A stretch of 37,675 nt of DNA from Bacteroidota bacterium (GTDB lineage: Bacteria > Bacteroidota > Bacteroidia > UBA7662), in the NCBI GenBank assembly GCA_016868875.1, contig VGFN01000004.1, positions 1 through 37,675 of the forward strand, in the 5' to 3' direction. Shown one piece after another: positions 17,717 to 27,594 of the stretch. The notes beneath the pieces were generated by a model. It searched no databases, had not been told where the DNA came from, and saw nothing but the letters and a program-made list of their open reading frames with translations. Position numbers and translations under genes: made by a program. Each line of letters begins with the position of its first letter. The first letter of the stretch is position 1.

Positions 17717-19036
17717 ATGTTAACCGGGGCTACCTTATCCATCATTTTTTATTCCATCCTGGCTTTTTCCGGGGTCATACTGTTGCTGGTTTTTGTCCTG
17801 ATGTATGCGCAGGCCAAATTGGTCAACAGCGGGGATGTCCAAATTATTGTCAACGGAGATACGGCGAATCCCATGAAGGTGGCGGCGGGGTCGACCCTGC
17901 TCAGCACCTTGTCGGAACGTAAATTGTTTTTGCCATCTGCCTGCGGTGGTGGTGGAACCTGCGCCATGTGCAAATGCCAAATTCTGGAAGGCGGGGGCGA
18001 TGTCTTGCCTACCGAAAAAGGGCATTTGAACCGACGTGAACAAGCCGAGCATTGGCGTTTGGCCTGCCAGGTCAAGGTCAAGAATGACATGAAGATTCAG
18101 ATTCCCGAAGAAATTTTTGGAATCAAAAAATGGGAGTGCGAAGTGGTCTCCAATTACAACGTGGCCACCTTCATCAAAGAATTCACCGTCAAACTGCCCG
18201 AAGGCGAGAATTTACATTTTGAGGCCGGGGGGTATATCCAGGTGGATGTACCTGCTTGCACCGTTGATTTCAAAAACATCGATATCGCTCCATCGCCCGA
18301 TGATCCTGCAGGGCCGGAAAAGTTCAAGGAAGACTGGGACAAATTCAAGCTTTGGGATCTCAAAATGGTCAATCCCGAGCCCATATTCCGTGCCTATTCC
18401 ATGGCCAACCACCCCGCCGAAGGAAACATCATCAAGCTGAACATTCGTATTGCGACCCCCCCCTGGGATAGGGCCAGCAATGCCTGGATGAAAGTGAACC
18501 CCGGGGTTTGTTCGTCTTTTGTTTTTAATTGCAAACCGGGGGATAAGGTCACCATTTCAGGACCTTACGGGGAGTTCTTTATCAAAGATACCCAGAAAGA
18601 AATGGTCTATGTAGGCGGTGGCGCCGGAATGGCTCCGCTGCGTGCTCACATTTTTCACCTCTTTCATACCCTCAAAACAGGCCGTAAGGTTTCGTATTGG
18701 TACGGGGGTCGCTCCAAGCGGGAGTTGTTTTATGTGGACGAGTTTCGTGCCATCGAAAAAGAGTTCCCCAATTTTCGTTTTCATGTCGTCCTTTCGGAGC
18801 CTCTGCCCGAGGATCATTGGAAGGTATGCCAGGGCTTGGACGATCGGGAAGGGGATGGGTTTTTGGGCTTTGTGCACCAGTCATTCATTGACAATTACCT
18901 CAGCAAGCACAAGGAACCGGAAGAAATCGAATTTTATTTCTGCGGTCCTCCTATGATGAATGCAGCCGTGTTGAAGATGTGCGATGATTGGGGTATACCG
19001 AAGGAACACGTCGCTTTTGATGATTTTGGGGGTTAG
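17717..19036 (+). CDS. nqrF: Na+-translocating NADH:quinone reductase subunit F
   Basis: Entry subunit that oxidises NADH via FAD and passes electrons to a [2Fe-2S] ferredoxin domain. It has 439 residues: an N-terminal TM anchor (about 8-32); a ferredoxin domain with Cys76, Cys82 and Cys85 in [11 protein letters not shown] and Cys117 in RLACQV; an FAD domain with RAYSMAN; and an NADH domain with [10 protein letters not shown] and, near the C-terminus, YFCGPPMMN. It is slightly longer than the proteobacterial protein (about 407), with an acidic/lysine-rich insert ([17 protein letters not shown]) before the FAD motif. An extra Cys directly follows the third ligand (MCKC). It is last of the nqr genes, and sucC follows after 42 nt. 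Confidence 0.96.
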   Translation: MLTGATLSIIFYSILAFSGVILLLVFVLMYAQAKLVNSGDVQIIVNGDTANPMKVAAGSTLLSTLSERKLFLPSACGGGGTCAMCKCQILEGGGDVLPTEKGHLNRREQAEHWRLACQVKVKNDMKIQIPEEIFGIKKWECEVVSNYNVATFIKEFTVKLPEGENLHFEAGGYIQVDVPACTVDFKNIDIAPSPDDPAGPEKFKEDWDKFKLWDLKMVNPEPIFRAYSMANHPAEGNIIKLNIRIATPPWDRASNAWMKVNPGVCSSFVFNCKPGDKVTISGPYGEFFIKDTQKEMVYVGGGAGMAPLRAHIFHLFHTLKTGRKVSYWYGGRSKRELFYVDEFRAIEKEFPNFRFHVVLSEPLPEDHWKVCQGLDDREGDGFLGFVHQSFIDNYLSKHKEPEEIEFYFCGPPMMNAAVLKMCDDWGIPKEHVAFDDFGG

Positions 19037-19078
19037 TCGCCTGATTTATCTTCTTTGTAGCCGTTTAATCCAGCTCCC

Positions 19079-20272
19079 ATGAATATTCACGAATACCAAG
19101 GCAAAGCCTTGTTGTCGCAATACGGTGTTACCGTTCAACGAGGAATTTTGGCCTCCACTCCCGATGAGGCGGTTCAGGCTGCCAACGCAATGCAGGAGCA
19201 AACGGGAACAAGTTGGTGGGTGGTCAAGGCCCAGGTGCATGCCGGGGGTCGGGGCAAAGGGGGTGGTATCAAATTAGCCAAGTCCTTGGAACAGGTTCAA
19301 GACTTGAGCTCCCAAATTTTGGGTATGCAATTGGTCACTCCCCAAACCGGGTCGGCGGGCAAAAAGGTTCATTCGGTTTTGATTGCCGAGGATGTCTATG
19401 CCCCGGGGCCATCCCCTGTGCAGGAGTTTTATTTATCGGTTTTGTTGGATCGGGCCCAAGGCGGTTTTGTGATGGTGTATTCCCCGGAGGGTGGAATGGA
19501 CATCGAAGAAGTGGCCGAAAAACACCCCGAAAAAATCTACAGAGAGTGGATTGACCCCACCATTGGTTTTCAAGCCTATCAAGCCCGCCGCGTGGCTTTG
19601 AACCTAGGTCTTAAGGGACAGGCCTTCAAACAAATGGTGGCTTTTTGCCAAAATTTGGTCAAGGCCTTCGAAGGGGTAGAGGCCTCCTTGTTCGAAATCA
19701 ATCCCGTTCTCAAAACATCGGATGATCGCATCTTGGCGGTGGATGCCAAAGTCAATATTGATGACAATGCCTTGATGCGGGTTCCTGAAATTGCGGCGAT
19801 GCATGATCCCCGTGAGGAGGACCCCACCGAGCTCAAGGCCGCATCGTTCAATTTGAACTATGTTAAATTGGACGGGAATGTCGGCTGCATGGTGAACGGT
19901 GCCGGCCTGGCCATGGCCACCATGGACATGATCCAATTGAGTGGAGGAAGTCCCGCGAATTTCTTGGATGTTGGCGGCACGGCCTCCGCGGAACGGGTTG
20001 CCCAAGCCTTTAATATTATTTTGGAAGATCCCAACGTCAAGGCCATTTTGGTTAACATTTTTGGAGGAATCGTGCGTTGCGATCGTGTTGCCAACGGTAT
20101 CGTAGAAGCTTGCAAAACCTTGGGTGATTTGCGTGTTCCCTTGATTGTTCGCCTCCAGGGAACCAACGCCAACGACGCCAAGGACATCTTGGAATCATCG
20201 GGATTGCCTATACGGGCTGCCATCACCCTCGAGGATGCGGCCAAGGCGGTTTCAGATTCCCTCGCCGCCTAA
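19079..20272 (+). CDS. sucC: Succinyl-CoA synthetase beta subunit
   Basis: ATP-grasp subunit of the TCA-cycle enzyme that converts succinyl-CoA to succinate with substrate-level phosphorylation. The 397-residue length is typical. MNIHEYQGKALL at the start, GGRGKGGG for nucleotide binding, the SLFEINP segment, LDGNVGCMVNGAGLAM and the C-terminal NIFGGIVRCD are all diagnostic. The alpha subunit (sucD) does not follow; a TonB-dependent receptor does. sucD must therefore be elsewhere. The 42-nt gap after nqrF and the same strand make co-transcription with the nqr operon plausible. Confidence 0.96.
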   Translation: MNIHEYQGKALLSQYGVTVQRGILASTPDEAVQAANAMQEQTGTSWWVVKAQVHAGGRGKGGGIKLAKSLEQVQDLSSQILGMQLVTPQTGSAGKKVHSVLIAEDVYAPGPSPVQEFYLSVLLDRAQGGFVMVYSPEGGMDIEEVAEKHPEKIYREWIDPTIGFQAYQARRVALNLGLKGQAFKQMVAFCQNLVKAFEGVEASLFEINPVLKTSDDRILAVDAKVNIDDNALMRVPEIAAMHDPREEDPTELKAASFNLNYVKLDGNVGCMVNGAGLAMATMDMIQLSGGSPANFLDVGGTASAERVAQAFNIILEDPNVKAILVNIFGGIVRCDRVANGIVEACKTLGDLRVPLIVRLQGTNANDAKDILESSGLPIRAAITLEDAAKAVSDSLAA

Positions 20273-20341
20273 ACTAAGAAGCCACCTCTTCGGGCCACGT
20301 AATTTGCCCTAATTCCTTCATCTTGCCTTAATTTTACCCTG

Positions 20342-22672
20342 ATGCGGTATGTATCCAGGGTTTTATGTTCGGGTGGCTTCTGGGCCATTTTTTTTCTACT
20401 TTATGGGTTGAGTCCTGGGTTGCAAGCCCAAAATTCAGGAACCATACGAGGAACGGTCATGGACAAAAGCAGCGGGGAACCCATTCTTTTTACGAATGTT
20501 TTTCTTGCAGGGACGACCATAGGGGCCAGTACCGATGTCAATGGATTTTTTACCATCAAGAATATCCCTCCAGGGAATTATGTTTTGATGAGCACCTATT
20601 TGGGTTACGATACGGCCCGGATTTCCATAAAAATCACCGCGGGTGCGACGCTCAATTATCGTTTGCAATTGTCCAAATCCTCGATTGGTCTCCAAGAGGT
20701 CGAAGTCTTGGGAGCCAAGCAAGAACAGCTGACCAACACCCGAGTTTCCGTGGAGACCGTCACGCCGAAACAAATCACGCAAGTGGTATCGGTAGGGGGG
20801 GAGGCTGATATCGCACAGTACTTACAAGTCCTTCCGGGAGTGGTCTTTACTGGCGATCAAGGTGGTCAATTGTATATTCGGGGTGGCTCTCCCGTGATGA
20901 ACAAAGTTTTGCTGGATGGGATGCTGCTGTATAATCCTTTTCATTCCATTGGACTTTATTCGGTTTTTGAAACGGACCTCATCAAAAACGCCGAGGTATA
21001 TACCGGCGCGTACAATTCGAATCATGGAGGGCGCATTTCGGCAGTCATGGACGTAACCACCCGTGATGGTAACCAAAAACAGCTGAGTGGTAAGCTAGGG
21101 GTTAGTCCCTTCCTGAGCAGATTGGTCTTGGAAGGCCCCCTTTGGCAGCCCAAGAGTCCTCAGCAGCTTGCCCCTACTTTTATTTTCAGCGCCAAGGGTT
21201 CCTACCTCGATCAAACCTCCAAAGCCCTGTATGCCTATGCTGGACCTCAGGGTTTGCCCTTTTCCTTTTTGGATGTGTATGGCAAAGCCACGTTCAAGGC
21301 AAACAGCGGTTCGAAGCTTTCTATGTTTGGATTTAACATGACCGACAAAGCCAATTTCAGGGGAATTGCCGAGGTTGATTGGGTATCGACCGGAGCAGGC
21401 ACACAGTTTGTGCTCATTCCTGAAGGTGCTGGCAATACCATATCTGGAAATCTAGGCTATTCTAATTTTGAATCTGGTCAACGCGAAGCGGACGGACGAC
21501 CAAGGCGCTCGGCCATCACCGGATTCAACGGCACGGTTTCGGTAACCCAGTACCTTAATTCCGGTCAGGCTAACTTTGGGTTCGATATGGTGGGTCTAAA
21601 TACCGATTTTAACTTTACCAATTCAACGGGTCAAATCATCCGGCAGCAAGAAAGCACCACGGAGCTTGCGGTTTTTGGCAAGTACAATTTGTTGTTTGAC
21701 AATTGGGTAGTGGAACCTGGACTTCGGGCCCATTATTATTCGAGCCTCACCGAGATGTCTTTGGAACCTCGATTCAGTGCCAAGTACAACGCAAGGCCTG
21801 ATTTGCGATTCAAGGTCGCTGGCGGCAAATACTCTCAAAATTTAATTTCGGCGACATCAGACAGGGATGTGGTGAATCTTTTTCTTGGCTTTCTATCAGG
21901 CCCGGATAATCTTCCCAAAACCTTTGATGGTGAGCCGGTGACCTCAAGGCTTCAGAAAGCCAATCATTTGGTGGGTGGGGTAGAGATTGATCTGGGGCCC
22001 AGGGTGGAGATCAATGCGGAAACGTATATCAAACAATTTACCCAGCTGTCCAACATTAACCGTGATAAGATTTTTGACGATATTGAAGGGAATTTTGGAA
22101 AGCCGGATGTCCTCAAAAAGGACTTCATCATCGAGCGGGGTAGGGCCTACGGTTTTGATTTCCGCGTCAAATACGATGTCAAAAGGTTTTACCTATGGAC
22201 CACCTACAGCTGGACTTATGTGGATCGCTTTGATGGAATACGCACCTACAATCCTGTTTTTGATCGTCGCCATAACATCAATGTGGTCAGCACCTATACG
22301 TTTGGAAAACAATTGGAATGGGAGGTTTCAGGTCGTTGGAACTTCGGTTCGGGATTTCCTTTTACGCAAACCCAGGGCTTTTATCCTGACTTGAATTTTG
22401 GAGGTGGTGCTGGTACAGATTATATCAATCAAGGGGGTGCCTTGGGGGTTTTGTATGCCGGATTTAACCAAGGCCGTTTGCCAACCTACCATCGTTTGGA
22501 TTTGGCATTGCGCTACCGCAAGGAATGGAATGATCGACTTTCCACGGATCTTAATTTCAGTCTTACGAATGCGTACGATCGTCGAAATATTTTCTATTTT
22601 GATCGAATTCGCTACAGCAGGGTCGATCAATTGCCGATTTTGCCGGCTTTAGGTCTAGTGCTTAGCTTTTAA
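20342..22672 (+). CDS. TonB-dependent receptor with carboxypeptidase-like N-terminal domain
   Basis: Outer-membrane active transporter for an unknown ligand. The protein has 776 residues. It begins with a signal peptide (about 1-29, ending LQA), then a CarboxypepD_reg-like beta domain (GTIRGTVMDKSSGEPILFTNVFLAG to about 115). A plug domain follows (about 125-235), with LPGVVFTGDQGGQLYIRGG and LLDGMLLYNP. A beta-barrel occupies the remainder and ends in the aromatic terminus LVLSF. No SusD-like lipoprotein is adjacent, so it is not a classical SusCD pair. A near-consensus TTTG-N22-TAATTTTA just ahead of the ATG could be its own promoter. The gene downstream is AT-rich and unrelated in sequence. 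Confidence 0.92.
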   Translation: MRYVSRVLCSGGFWAIFFLLYGLSPGLQAQNSGTIRGTVMDKSSGEPILFTNVFLAGTTIGASTDVNGFFTIKNIPPGNYVLMSTYLGYDTARISIKITAGATLNYRLQLSKSSIGLQEVEVLGAKQEQLTNTRVSVETVTPKQITQVVSVGGEADIAQYLQVLPGVVFTGDQGGQLYIRGGSPVMNKVLLDGMLLYNPFHSIGLYSVFETDLIKNAEVYTGAYNSNHGGRISAVMDVTTRDGNQKQLSGKLGVSPFLSRLVLEGPLWQPKSPQQLAPTFIFSAKGSYLDQTSKALYAYAGPQGLPFSFLDVYGKATFKANSGSKLSMFGFNMTDKANFRGIAEVDWVSTGAGTQFVLIPEGAGNTISGNLGYSNFESGQREADGRPRRSAITGFNGTVSVTQYLNSGQANFGFDMVGLNTDFNFTNSTGQIIRQQESTTELAVFGKYNLLFDNWVVEPGLRAHYYSSLTEMSLEPRFSAKYNARPDLRFKVAGGKYSQNLISATSDRDVVNLFLGFLSGPDNLPKTFDGEPVTSRLQKANHLVGGVEIDLGPRVEINAETYIKQFTQLSNINRDKIFDDIEGNFGKPDVLKKDFIIERGRAYGFDFRVKYDVKRFYLWTTYSWTYVDRFDGIRTYNPVFDRRHNINVVSTYTFGKQLEWEVSGRWNFGSGFPFTQTQGFYPDLNFGGGAGTDYINQGGALGVLYAGFNQGRLPTYHRLDLALRYRKEWNDRLSTDLNFSLTNAYDRRNIFYFDRIRYSRVDQLPILPALGLVLSF

Positions 22673-22731
22673 ACTAAATTTTGATGCAATCAACGTAGGA
22701 ACTTTTTTGATTAATTTGTCTTTGATTAGCC

Positions 22732-25700
22732 ATGCCCAATAATCGAAACCTAAAAAGTTTAAAGAGGTTCAGTCTGTTGGGCTTTATTGCGATCCTGTTT
22801 TATAATTCATCAAATGCGCAGGGAATAATACCCATAAGTGTGCCTGAATTCCAGGGCACTTCTTGGACTGAATGGGCGAATAAGAGGGAATTTCATTCGG
22901 CAGATTTAGCGTTGCGATCTCTGCAAACGAATCTGATCTCCTTCCAAACTGCTAATTCTTGTTCTGAAGAAGACCTAAGATTGTTAGAGTGCGCCAAGGC
23001 TGCCTATCGCTTAGATCCTGAGGTCGAAGTTCTATTTCCAGCCTTCTTGAGAGATTTTCCTGAAAATTCTCGATTGCACCAATCCAAACTTATTTACGGT
23101 TTATATCTCATAAGGCAGAATCGTGAATTGGAGGCGATGCAAGTTTGGGACTCTTTGAATTGGTATCAACTCAATTTTTCAGAAGCCCAGCAATATCATT
23201 ATTTCAACGGGCAACTTAATTATTCGAGCGATACGATAAAGGCCCTTGAGCACTGGCTACAGGCGGCTAGTTCTCCCGGGGAATATCAAAATCATGCCAG
23301 GTTTTCTTTAATGGGTCACTATTTCCGTATGGGGAATTATGTCGAGACTCAAAGAAAATTAGATCTTTTGCAAGGCGATCCCCAATACGATACGCTATGT
23401 ATTTATCCAAGGCTTTTGTTAAGGGCATTAATGGGAGATACTTCTGCCGCATTATCTGCATTGAATTCATTAAGCGAGGGCTCGTTTCAAATTACGAAAA
23501 AGGAGATTTGTGTTTTAGGGATGAATTTGTCCTATGGAAGACTTGAGCCTAAATTATTTATTGGGTATTTGAATAAGGCGCTTGATTATGGATATCAGGC
23601 TCATTCAGCGGATACGTTACGTTTGGCTCAAATGTACAGCTTGTTGGGTGTTTGGGATACAGTAGCTCAATTATTGCAAAGAGTTGAATTCTGGCCGGAT
23701 TCTTTAATTTCTCTTGGCTATTATACTCAAGGCCATGCGTGGCTAGCCTTGGGCTTGGAGGAAAAATCAGATCGATATTTGGCCAAGGCCAGAATTTCAT
23801 TTCAAAAGGTTACTGAATTAGAGGTTAACGGGTCATTACGGGAAAGTGCTTTTTACAATTATGCTAAAATATGTTACGATATTGGTGAGGCCCCGGCTAA
23901 TTTTAGGGTTCTTGGTTCTTTTTTACTTCAGTACCCGGGCAGTATTTACCGTGAAGAAGTTAGCCAATGCCTAAGTGATTTGGCAATGAGGGCTCATCAT
24001 TATCTAGAGTCTTTAGGAATTCTTAGAGGGGTCTCTAATCAAACGCCCAGGGTTCAGGCTATTCTTCAGAAGCTATATTATCAGCAGGGTGTGACTTTCT
24101 TTAATCAAAAAAGATATGTCGATGCATCAAGCTATTTGGATTCTTCCCTTCTGTATCAAGAAGACTCATCTGTTCGTGCCGCAACATTTTTTTGGAAATC
24201 CGAATTGTATCACCGTGTTGGCGAGTACAATCAGGCCTTTATATGGATGAAGAATTTTTTGGATTTTGGTTGTTTTAATCTTGACTTAAGGCTGCTGGGT
24301 TGCACCCCTTTTGCGGCAAATTATCAATTGGGACAATTGGCATTTAGGTTAGAGCGTCATAATCAGGCCGTAAGATACATGAAGGAGGCAATTCAAAAGG
24401 CTGAATTAATGAATGCTCGAAATGAAATTGAAACGGCGATGTTCAGGGACGCTCAAATGCGTTTGGGTGATGCCTTTCTTCGTGACGGTTTAATTGATTT
24501 GGCCATCAATCAATTTCAATCGTGTATCTTAGATTCCGGTCGTGGAGATGGAAAAGATTATGCCTATTATCAACTGGCGATTTCGTTTGGTATTCAAAAA
24601 AATGTTCCCACAAAGTGTAAAAAGCTTATTGATTTAATTCAAGAATTTCCAAGTTCTGACTACAGAATATATGCATTTTTGGAACTGGCTACTACCTATT
24701 ATCAAGAATCTAATTTTGATTCTTCAGATTATTACATTCGTGCAATTGAATCTGAATTTCCAAATCATCGTCTAACATTTATTGCACTAAATCTTAGGGG
24801 CTCTATTTTTATGGAACAAGGCATTGACTCTTCAGCTATGTCTGTTTTTGGTGATGTAATCCAAAGAGCGGCTGGCTTACCAGAGGCCAAAGATGCATTG
24901 TTTGAATTAAGACAATTATGCATTAAAACTTCCCAGCCTCAACGTTATTTGGAGATTGTGGGTAAAAGTGGACTGCTGGCATTGCAAGATGATCCTATGG
25001 ATTCTATTTTGTTTGAAACGGCTCAGTACAGCATGGAGTCTGGGAAGTTTTTTGAGGCTTTGGCTACATTAACGCAATATTTAAAGGAATATCCCACAGG
25101 TTCTTTCAAGGCAAATGCTTTGTTTACCCGTTCCATAGCCGCCTCAAAAGTGGGAGATATCGAAATGCAGATTTCTGATTTGGAGACCCTGATTCAAATG
25201 CCAGAGAATTTGTTTACAGAAAGAGCCTTGACCGTTTTGGCGGGAGTGTATTCGGATAAGGCCTTGTTAATTAATGCCTCATCAGTTTATTTACGAACTC
25301 TGCAAGGGAATTATTCTCAAACGTCTCGAAACAATGCAGCATTAGGTTTGATTAGGGTCTCTTCCCAAATGGAGCTTTGGAGTCTAGTGGATTCTGTTGG
25401 TAATATTTATGTAAAAACATTGGGCGCCGGACAGAATTACCAAAATGAAATTTCTTGGTATTTGGCCAATTCATTGCGTTTTCAGGGAAAAACCAAAATT
25501 GCACGTAAGGCATTGAAAACAATTGCTGATTCTACCCGAACAGAGTGGGCGGCAAGGGCCTTGTATAATTTAGCAGAAATGGCATTTGAAGAAAAGAAAT
25601 ATTCGGAATCTCAGGATTTAATTTATGATCTTACGGATTTGTGGCCTCAGTATACTGAATGGTATGGCCGTGGCCTGCTCCTGTTGGCCGAGAATTTAAT

Positions 25701-25815
25701 AGTTCTTAAAGAAAAAGATCAAGCGATAGCCGTATTAAATAATCTCATTCAAGGCAGGGACGCTGATGCAATAAGTCGTTTAGCTGAAATGCGTTTAAAA
25801 GCCATTAGGCCATAA
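22732..25815 (+). CDS. Large secreted tetratricopeptide-repeat protein
   Basis: A 1027-residue exported protein with a signal peptide (basic MPNNRNLKSLKRF, then a hydrophobic core ending SSNAQ). The rest is almost entirely helical TPR-like repeats with the recurring A-x-Y/F-x-L-G-x3-F pattern (for example YQLGQLAFRLERHNQAVRYMKEAI and DAFLRDGLIDLAINQFQSCI). The architecture suits a periplasmic scaffold for protein-protein contacts. It is followed after 2 nt by a barrel-like outer-membrane protein and then by an HU/SPOR-like protein. From memory, TPR plus barrel pairs of this size are found together in other Bacteroidetes. Composition is much AT-richer than the genes before it. No catalytic motif seen. 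Function unknown. Confidence 0.8.
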   Translation: MPNNRNLKSLKRFSLLGFIAILFYNSSNAQGIIPISVPEFQGTSWTEWANKREFHSADLALRSLQTNLISFQTANSCSEEDLRLLECAKAAYRLDPEVEVLFPAFLRDFPENSRLHQSKLIYGLYLIRQNRELEAMQVWDSLNWYQLNFSEAQQYHYFNGQLNYSSDTIKALEHWLQAASSPGEYQNHARFSLMGHYFRMGNYVETQRKLDLLQGDPQYDTLCIYPRLLLRALMGDTSAALSALNSLSEGSFQITKKEICVLGMNLSYGRLEPKLFIGYLNKALDYGYQAHSADTLRLAQMYSLLGVWDTVAQLLQRVEFWPDSLISLGYYTQGHAWLALGLEEKSDRYLAKARISFQKVTELEVNGSLRESAFYNYAKICYDIGEAPANFRVLGSFLLQYPGSIYREEVSQCLSDLAMRAHHYLESLGILRGVSNQTPRVQAILQKLYYQQGVTFFNQKRYVDASSYLDSSLLYQEDSSVRAATFFWKSELYHRVGEYNQAFIWMKNFLDFGCFNLDLRLLGCTPFAANYQLGQLAFRLERHNQAVRYMKEAIQKAELMNARNEIETAMFRDAQMRLGDAFLRDGLIDLAINQFQSCILDSGRGDGKDYAYYQLAISFGIQKNVPTKCKKLIDLIQEFPSSDYRIYAFLELATTYYQESNFDSSDYYIRAIESEFPNHRLTFIALNLRGSIFMEQGIDSSAMSVFGDVIQRAAGLPEAKDALFELRQLCIKTSQPQRYLEIVGKSGLLALQDDPMDSILFETAQYSMESGKFFEALATLTQYLKEYPTGSFKANALFTRSIAASKVGDIEMQISDLETLIQMPENLFTERALTVLAGVYSDKALLINASSVYLRTLQGNYSQTSRNNAALGLIRVSSQMELWSLVDSVGNIYVKTLGAGQNYQNEISWYLANSLRFQGKTKIARKALKTIADSTRTEWAARALYNLAEMAFEEKKYSESQDLIYDLTDLWPQYTEWYGRGLLLLAENLIVLKEKDQAIAVLNNLIQGRDADAISRLAEMRLKAIRP

Positions 25816-25817
25816 TT

Positions 25818-27581
25818 ATGAAGGACAAGGCCTCCATACGCTGTTTTCTTTTGTGTTGCACCTTTGGCGTCTTATTATTTAACATTTCACTTTGTGCGCA
25901 GGATAGCTCACTGATTGGTCAGCCTGTTCGAATTGTTAGATCTTATGACCCTAATTTGCCTGATTGGTTTAGGCATACATCGGACCCTATCCTTATTCAG
26001 GATCCTATTAGTCGAATGCCTCAAAATTACCGTTCTGATTCTATGGTTATGAAGCTTCCTCCCTCCAAAGAAAGGCTTTTTGAGTTTAAATCTTTATCAG
26101 AGGCCAGCGTTCAGGATTTGGCTTCAAGTCGTTTGTTTTTGTCTTTGGGAGGCAACCCGGGTAGTCATTACAATTTTACATCATCTATTTTTGGTCCGTT
26201 CGAAGTTTGGGGTCAACAAGTTTTGGGTTTTGGATCAATTGCCGGAAATTTTGGTCGTCCAAACGGGAATTCAATATCAGATTCGGTAAGAAACTTGTTG
26301 GTATGGAACCCTCAGTTTTTTCTAAACTGCAAACCCAAACGCAGCAACTGGGATTTAGAGCTGGATGGGGGACTGAGAAGTACGGGAACACGGGGTGGAT
26401 CGGATACAAAGAATTTTGATTATCAATTTAACAATTTTCGATTTAGTCCACGTGCTACTTATAAATTCAACAGTTCAAACAGTGTAGGCTTAACTCAGGA
26501 CATTGTGATGGAGGGTTTTTTTACTCATTTTGTTGCATCAGGTGGTGGAATGGATCGTTTGGAACAATCTGCCTCAGAATGGTCGGGTAATGTGCATTAC
26601 GAAGCTTCATATTCTGGCGAAAGCCACGACATAGGGATTAAGTTAGGTTTGAACCGCGGTAGGTTGACATCGCACGAATTGGATAGTATAAATGGGAGAA
26701 GAGGTGCAATTTTCATTAAGCCTCATTGGGGTGGCGTATTCGGTAATTATCGTTTTAAGGTTGCCATGGATGTTGTTCGACAAGTGGAATATGGGAATGT
26801 TGACGATAAGGATATTAACTGGTTGTTCTTGCCTAATTTGAATTTTCAGTTTCGTCCTGTTCATTCCAAAATGATTTCAGGCAGGGACGCTTTTTTGTTG
26901 GAGTTAGGCCTAGGTTCTAGACTTTATCAGCCTTCGTTTTATCATTGGTCATCTCTGTACCCTACTTTGAGTGGGTGGGATAATTATCGAGCTTCCGTAC
27001 AGAAGGCAGAGTTTTTTGTGCGTGTTGAGCATGGGGGAAAGGGAAAGCCTGTCCAATGGCATCATCGTCTTGGAATAGGGATGTGGAATAACGCCAGGTT
27101 TTTTGGTATTGATTCATCCAGAGTGCTTGGGGTATCGGCCTTTACAATACCGGAGGCGACTCAGTTAATCCTAGAGACCAAAATGAATTGGATGGCTGGC
27201 GAATCGACGGTAATGTCATTGACGTGCGGGCTTCAGGGATTGGTTGGTCAACGTTCCTGGTTAGGTATGCCTGGCCTGCAACCGGGTTTTTGGGCTGGAA
27301 TTCAATATGAACGACTCCTGTTTAGGGGCTGGAAATTGGATGCTCATTCTGTAGTTTATGCGATTTCAAACAAGCGGTCTTCAGGTACACCATCAAAGGC
27401 AGATGCCCCCAGGGTTTTGCAATTCCCTTTAAATTTAGATTTGAGAATGTCAAAGCCTATTTCAAGGCATGCTGACCTTGCCTTGGCTTTTAGGCAAAGG
27501 GAGGCTTCCCTATGGATGCTTTGGGCCGAAGACTTATGGTGGGGTAAATTTTTTAATTTGGAATTGCGTTGGAAGATTTAA
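25818..27581 (+). CDS. Outer-membrane beta-barrel protein, TonB-receptor-like, without plug
   Basis: A 587-residue exported protein. It has a signal peptide (MKDKASIRCF, hydrophobic core, ending SLCAQ), a short conserved-looking linker (VRIVRSYDPNLPDWF), then a run of alternating polar/hydrophobic strands rich in Trp, Phe and Gly and typical of an outer-membrane barrel. No plug domain or carboxypeptidase-like domain is seen. The C-terminus ends LRWKI, a plausible last strand. Bacteroidetes proteins annotated as TonB-dependent receptors that follow a large TPR gene have a similar VVKSY-P motif after the signal peptide; this is recalled, not searched. Stop-to-start spacing with the TPR gene is 2 nt, arguing for a TPR-barrel complex. 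AT-rich like its neighbour. Ligand unknown. Confidence 0.72.
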   Translation: MKDKASIRCFLLCCTFGVLLFNISLCAQDSSLIGQPVRIVRSYDPNLPDWFRHTSDPILIQDPISRMPQNYRSDSMVMKLPPSKERLFEFKSLSEASVQDLASSRLFLSLGGNPGSHYNFTSSIFGPFEVWGQQVLGFGSIAGNFGRPNGNSISDSVRNLLVWNPQFFLNCKPKRSNWDLELDGGLRSTGTRGGSDTKNFDYQFNNFRFSPRATYKFNSSNSVGLTQDIVMEGFFTHFVASGGGMDRLEQSASEWSGNVHYEASYSGESHDIGIKLGLNRGRLTSHELDSINGRRGAIFIKPHWGGVFGNYRFKVAMDVVRQVEYGNVDDKDINWLFLPNLNFQFRPVHSKMISGRDAFLLELGLGSRLYQPSFYHWSSLYPTLSGWDNYRASVQKAEFFVRVEHGGKGKPVQWHHRLGIGMWNNARFFGIDSSRVLGVSAFTIPEATQLILETKMNWMAGESTVMSLTCGLQGLVGQRSWLGMPGLQPGFWAGIQYERLLFRGWKLDAHSVVYAISNKRSSGTPSKADAPRVLQFPLNLDLRMSKPISRHADLALAFRQREASLWMLWAEDLWWGKFFNLELRWKI

Positions 27582-27594
27582 TGTATTTTTGGAT

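Noticed and set aside
20342-22672. SusC/SusD polysaccharide-uptake pair
   Set aside because: The receptor has the CarboxypepD-like domain, but no SusD-like lipoprotein or glycosidase is adjacent.
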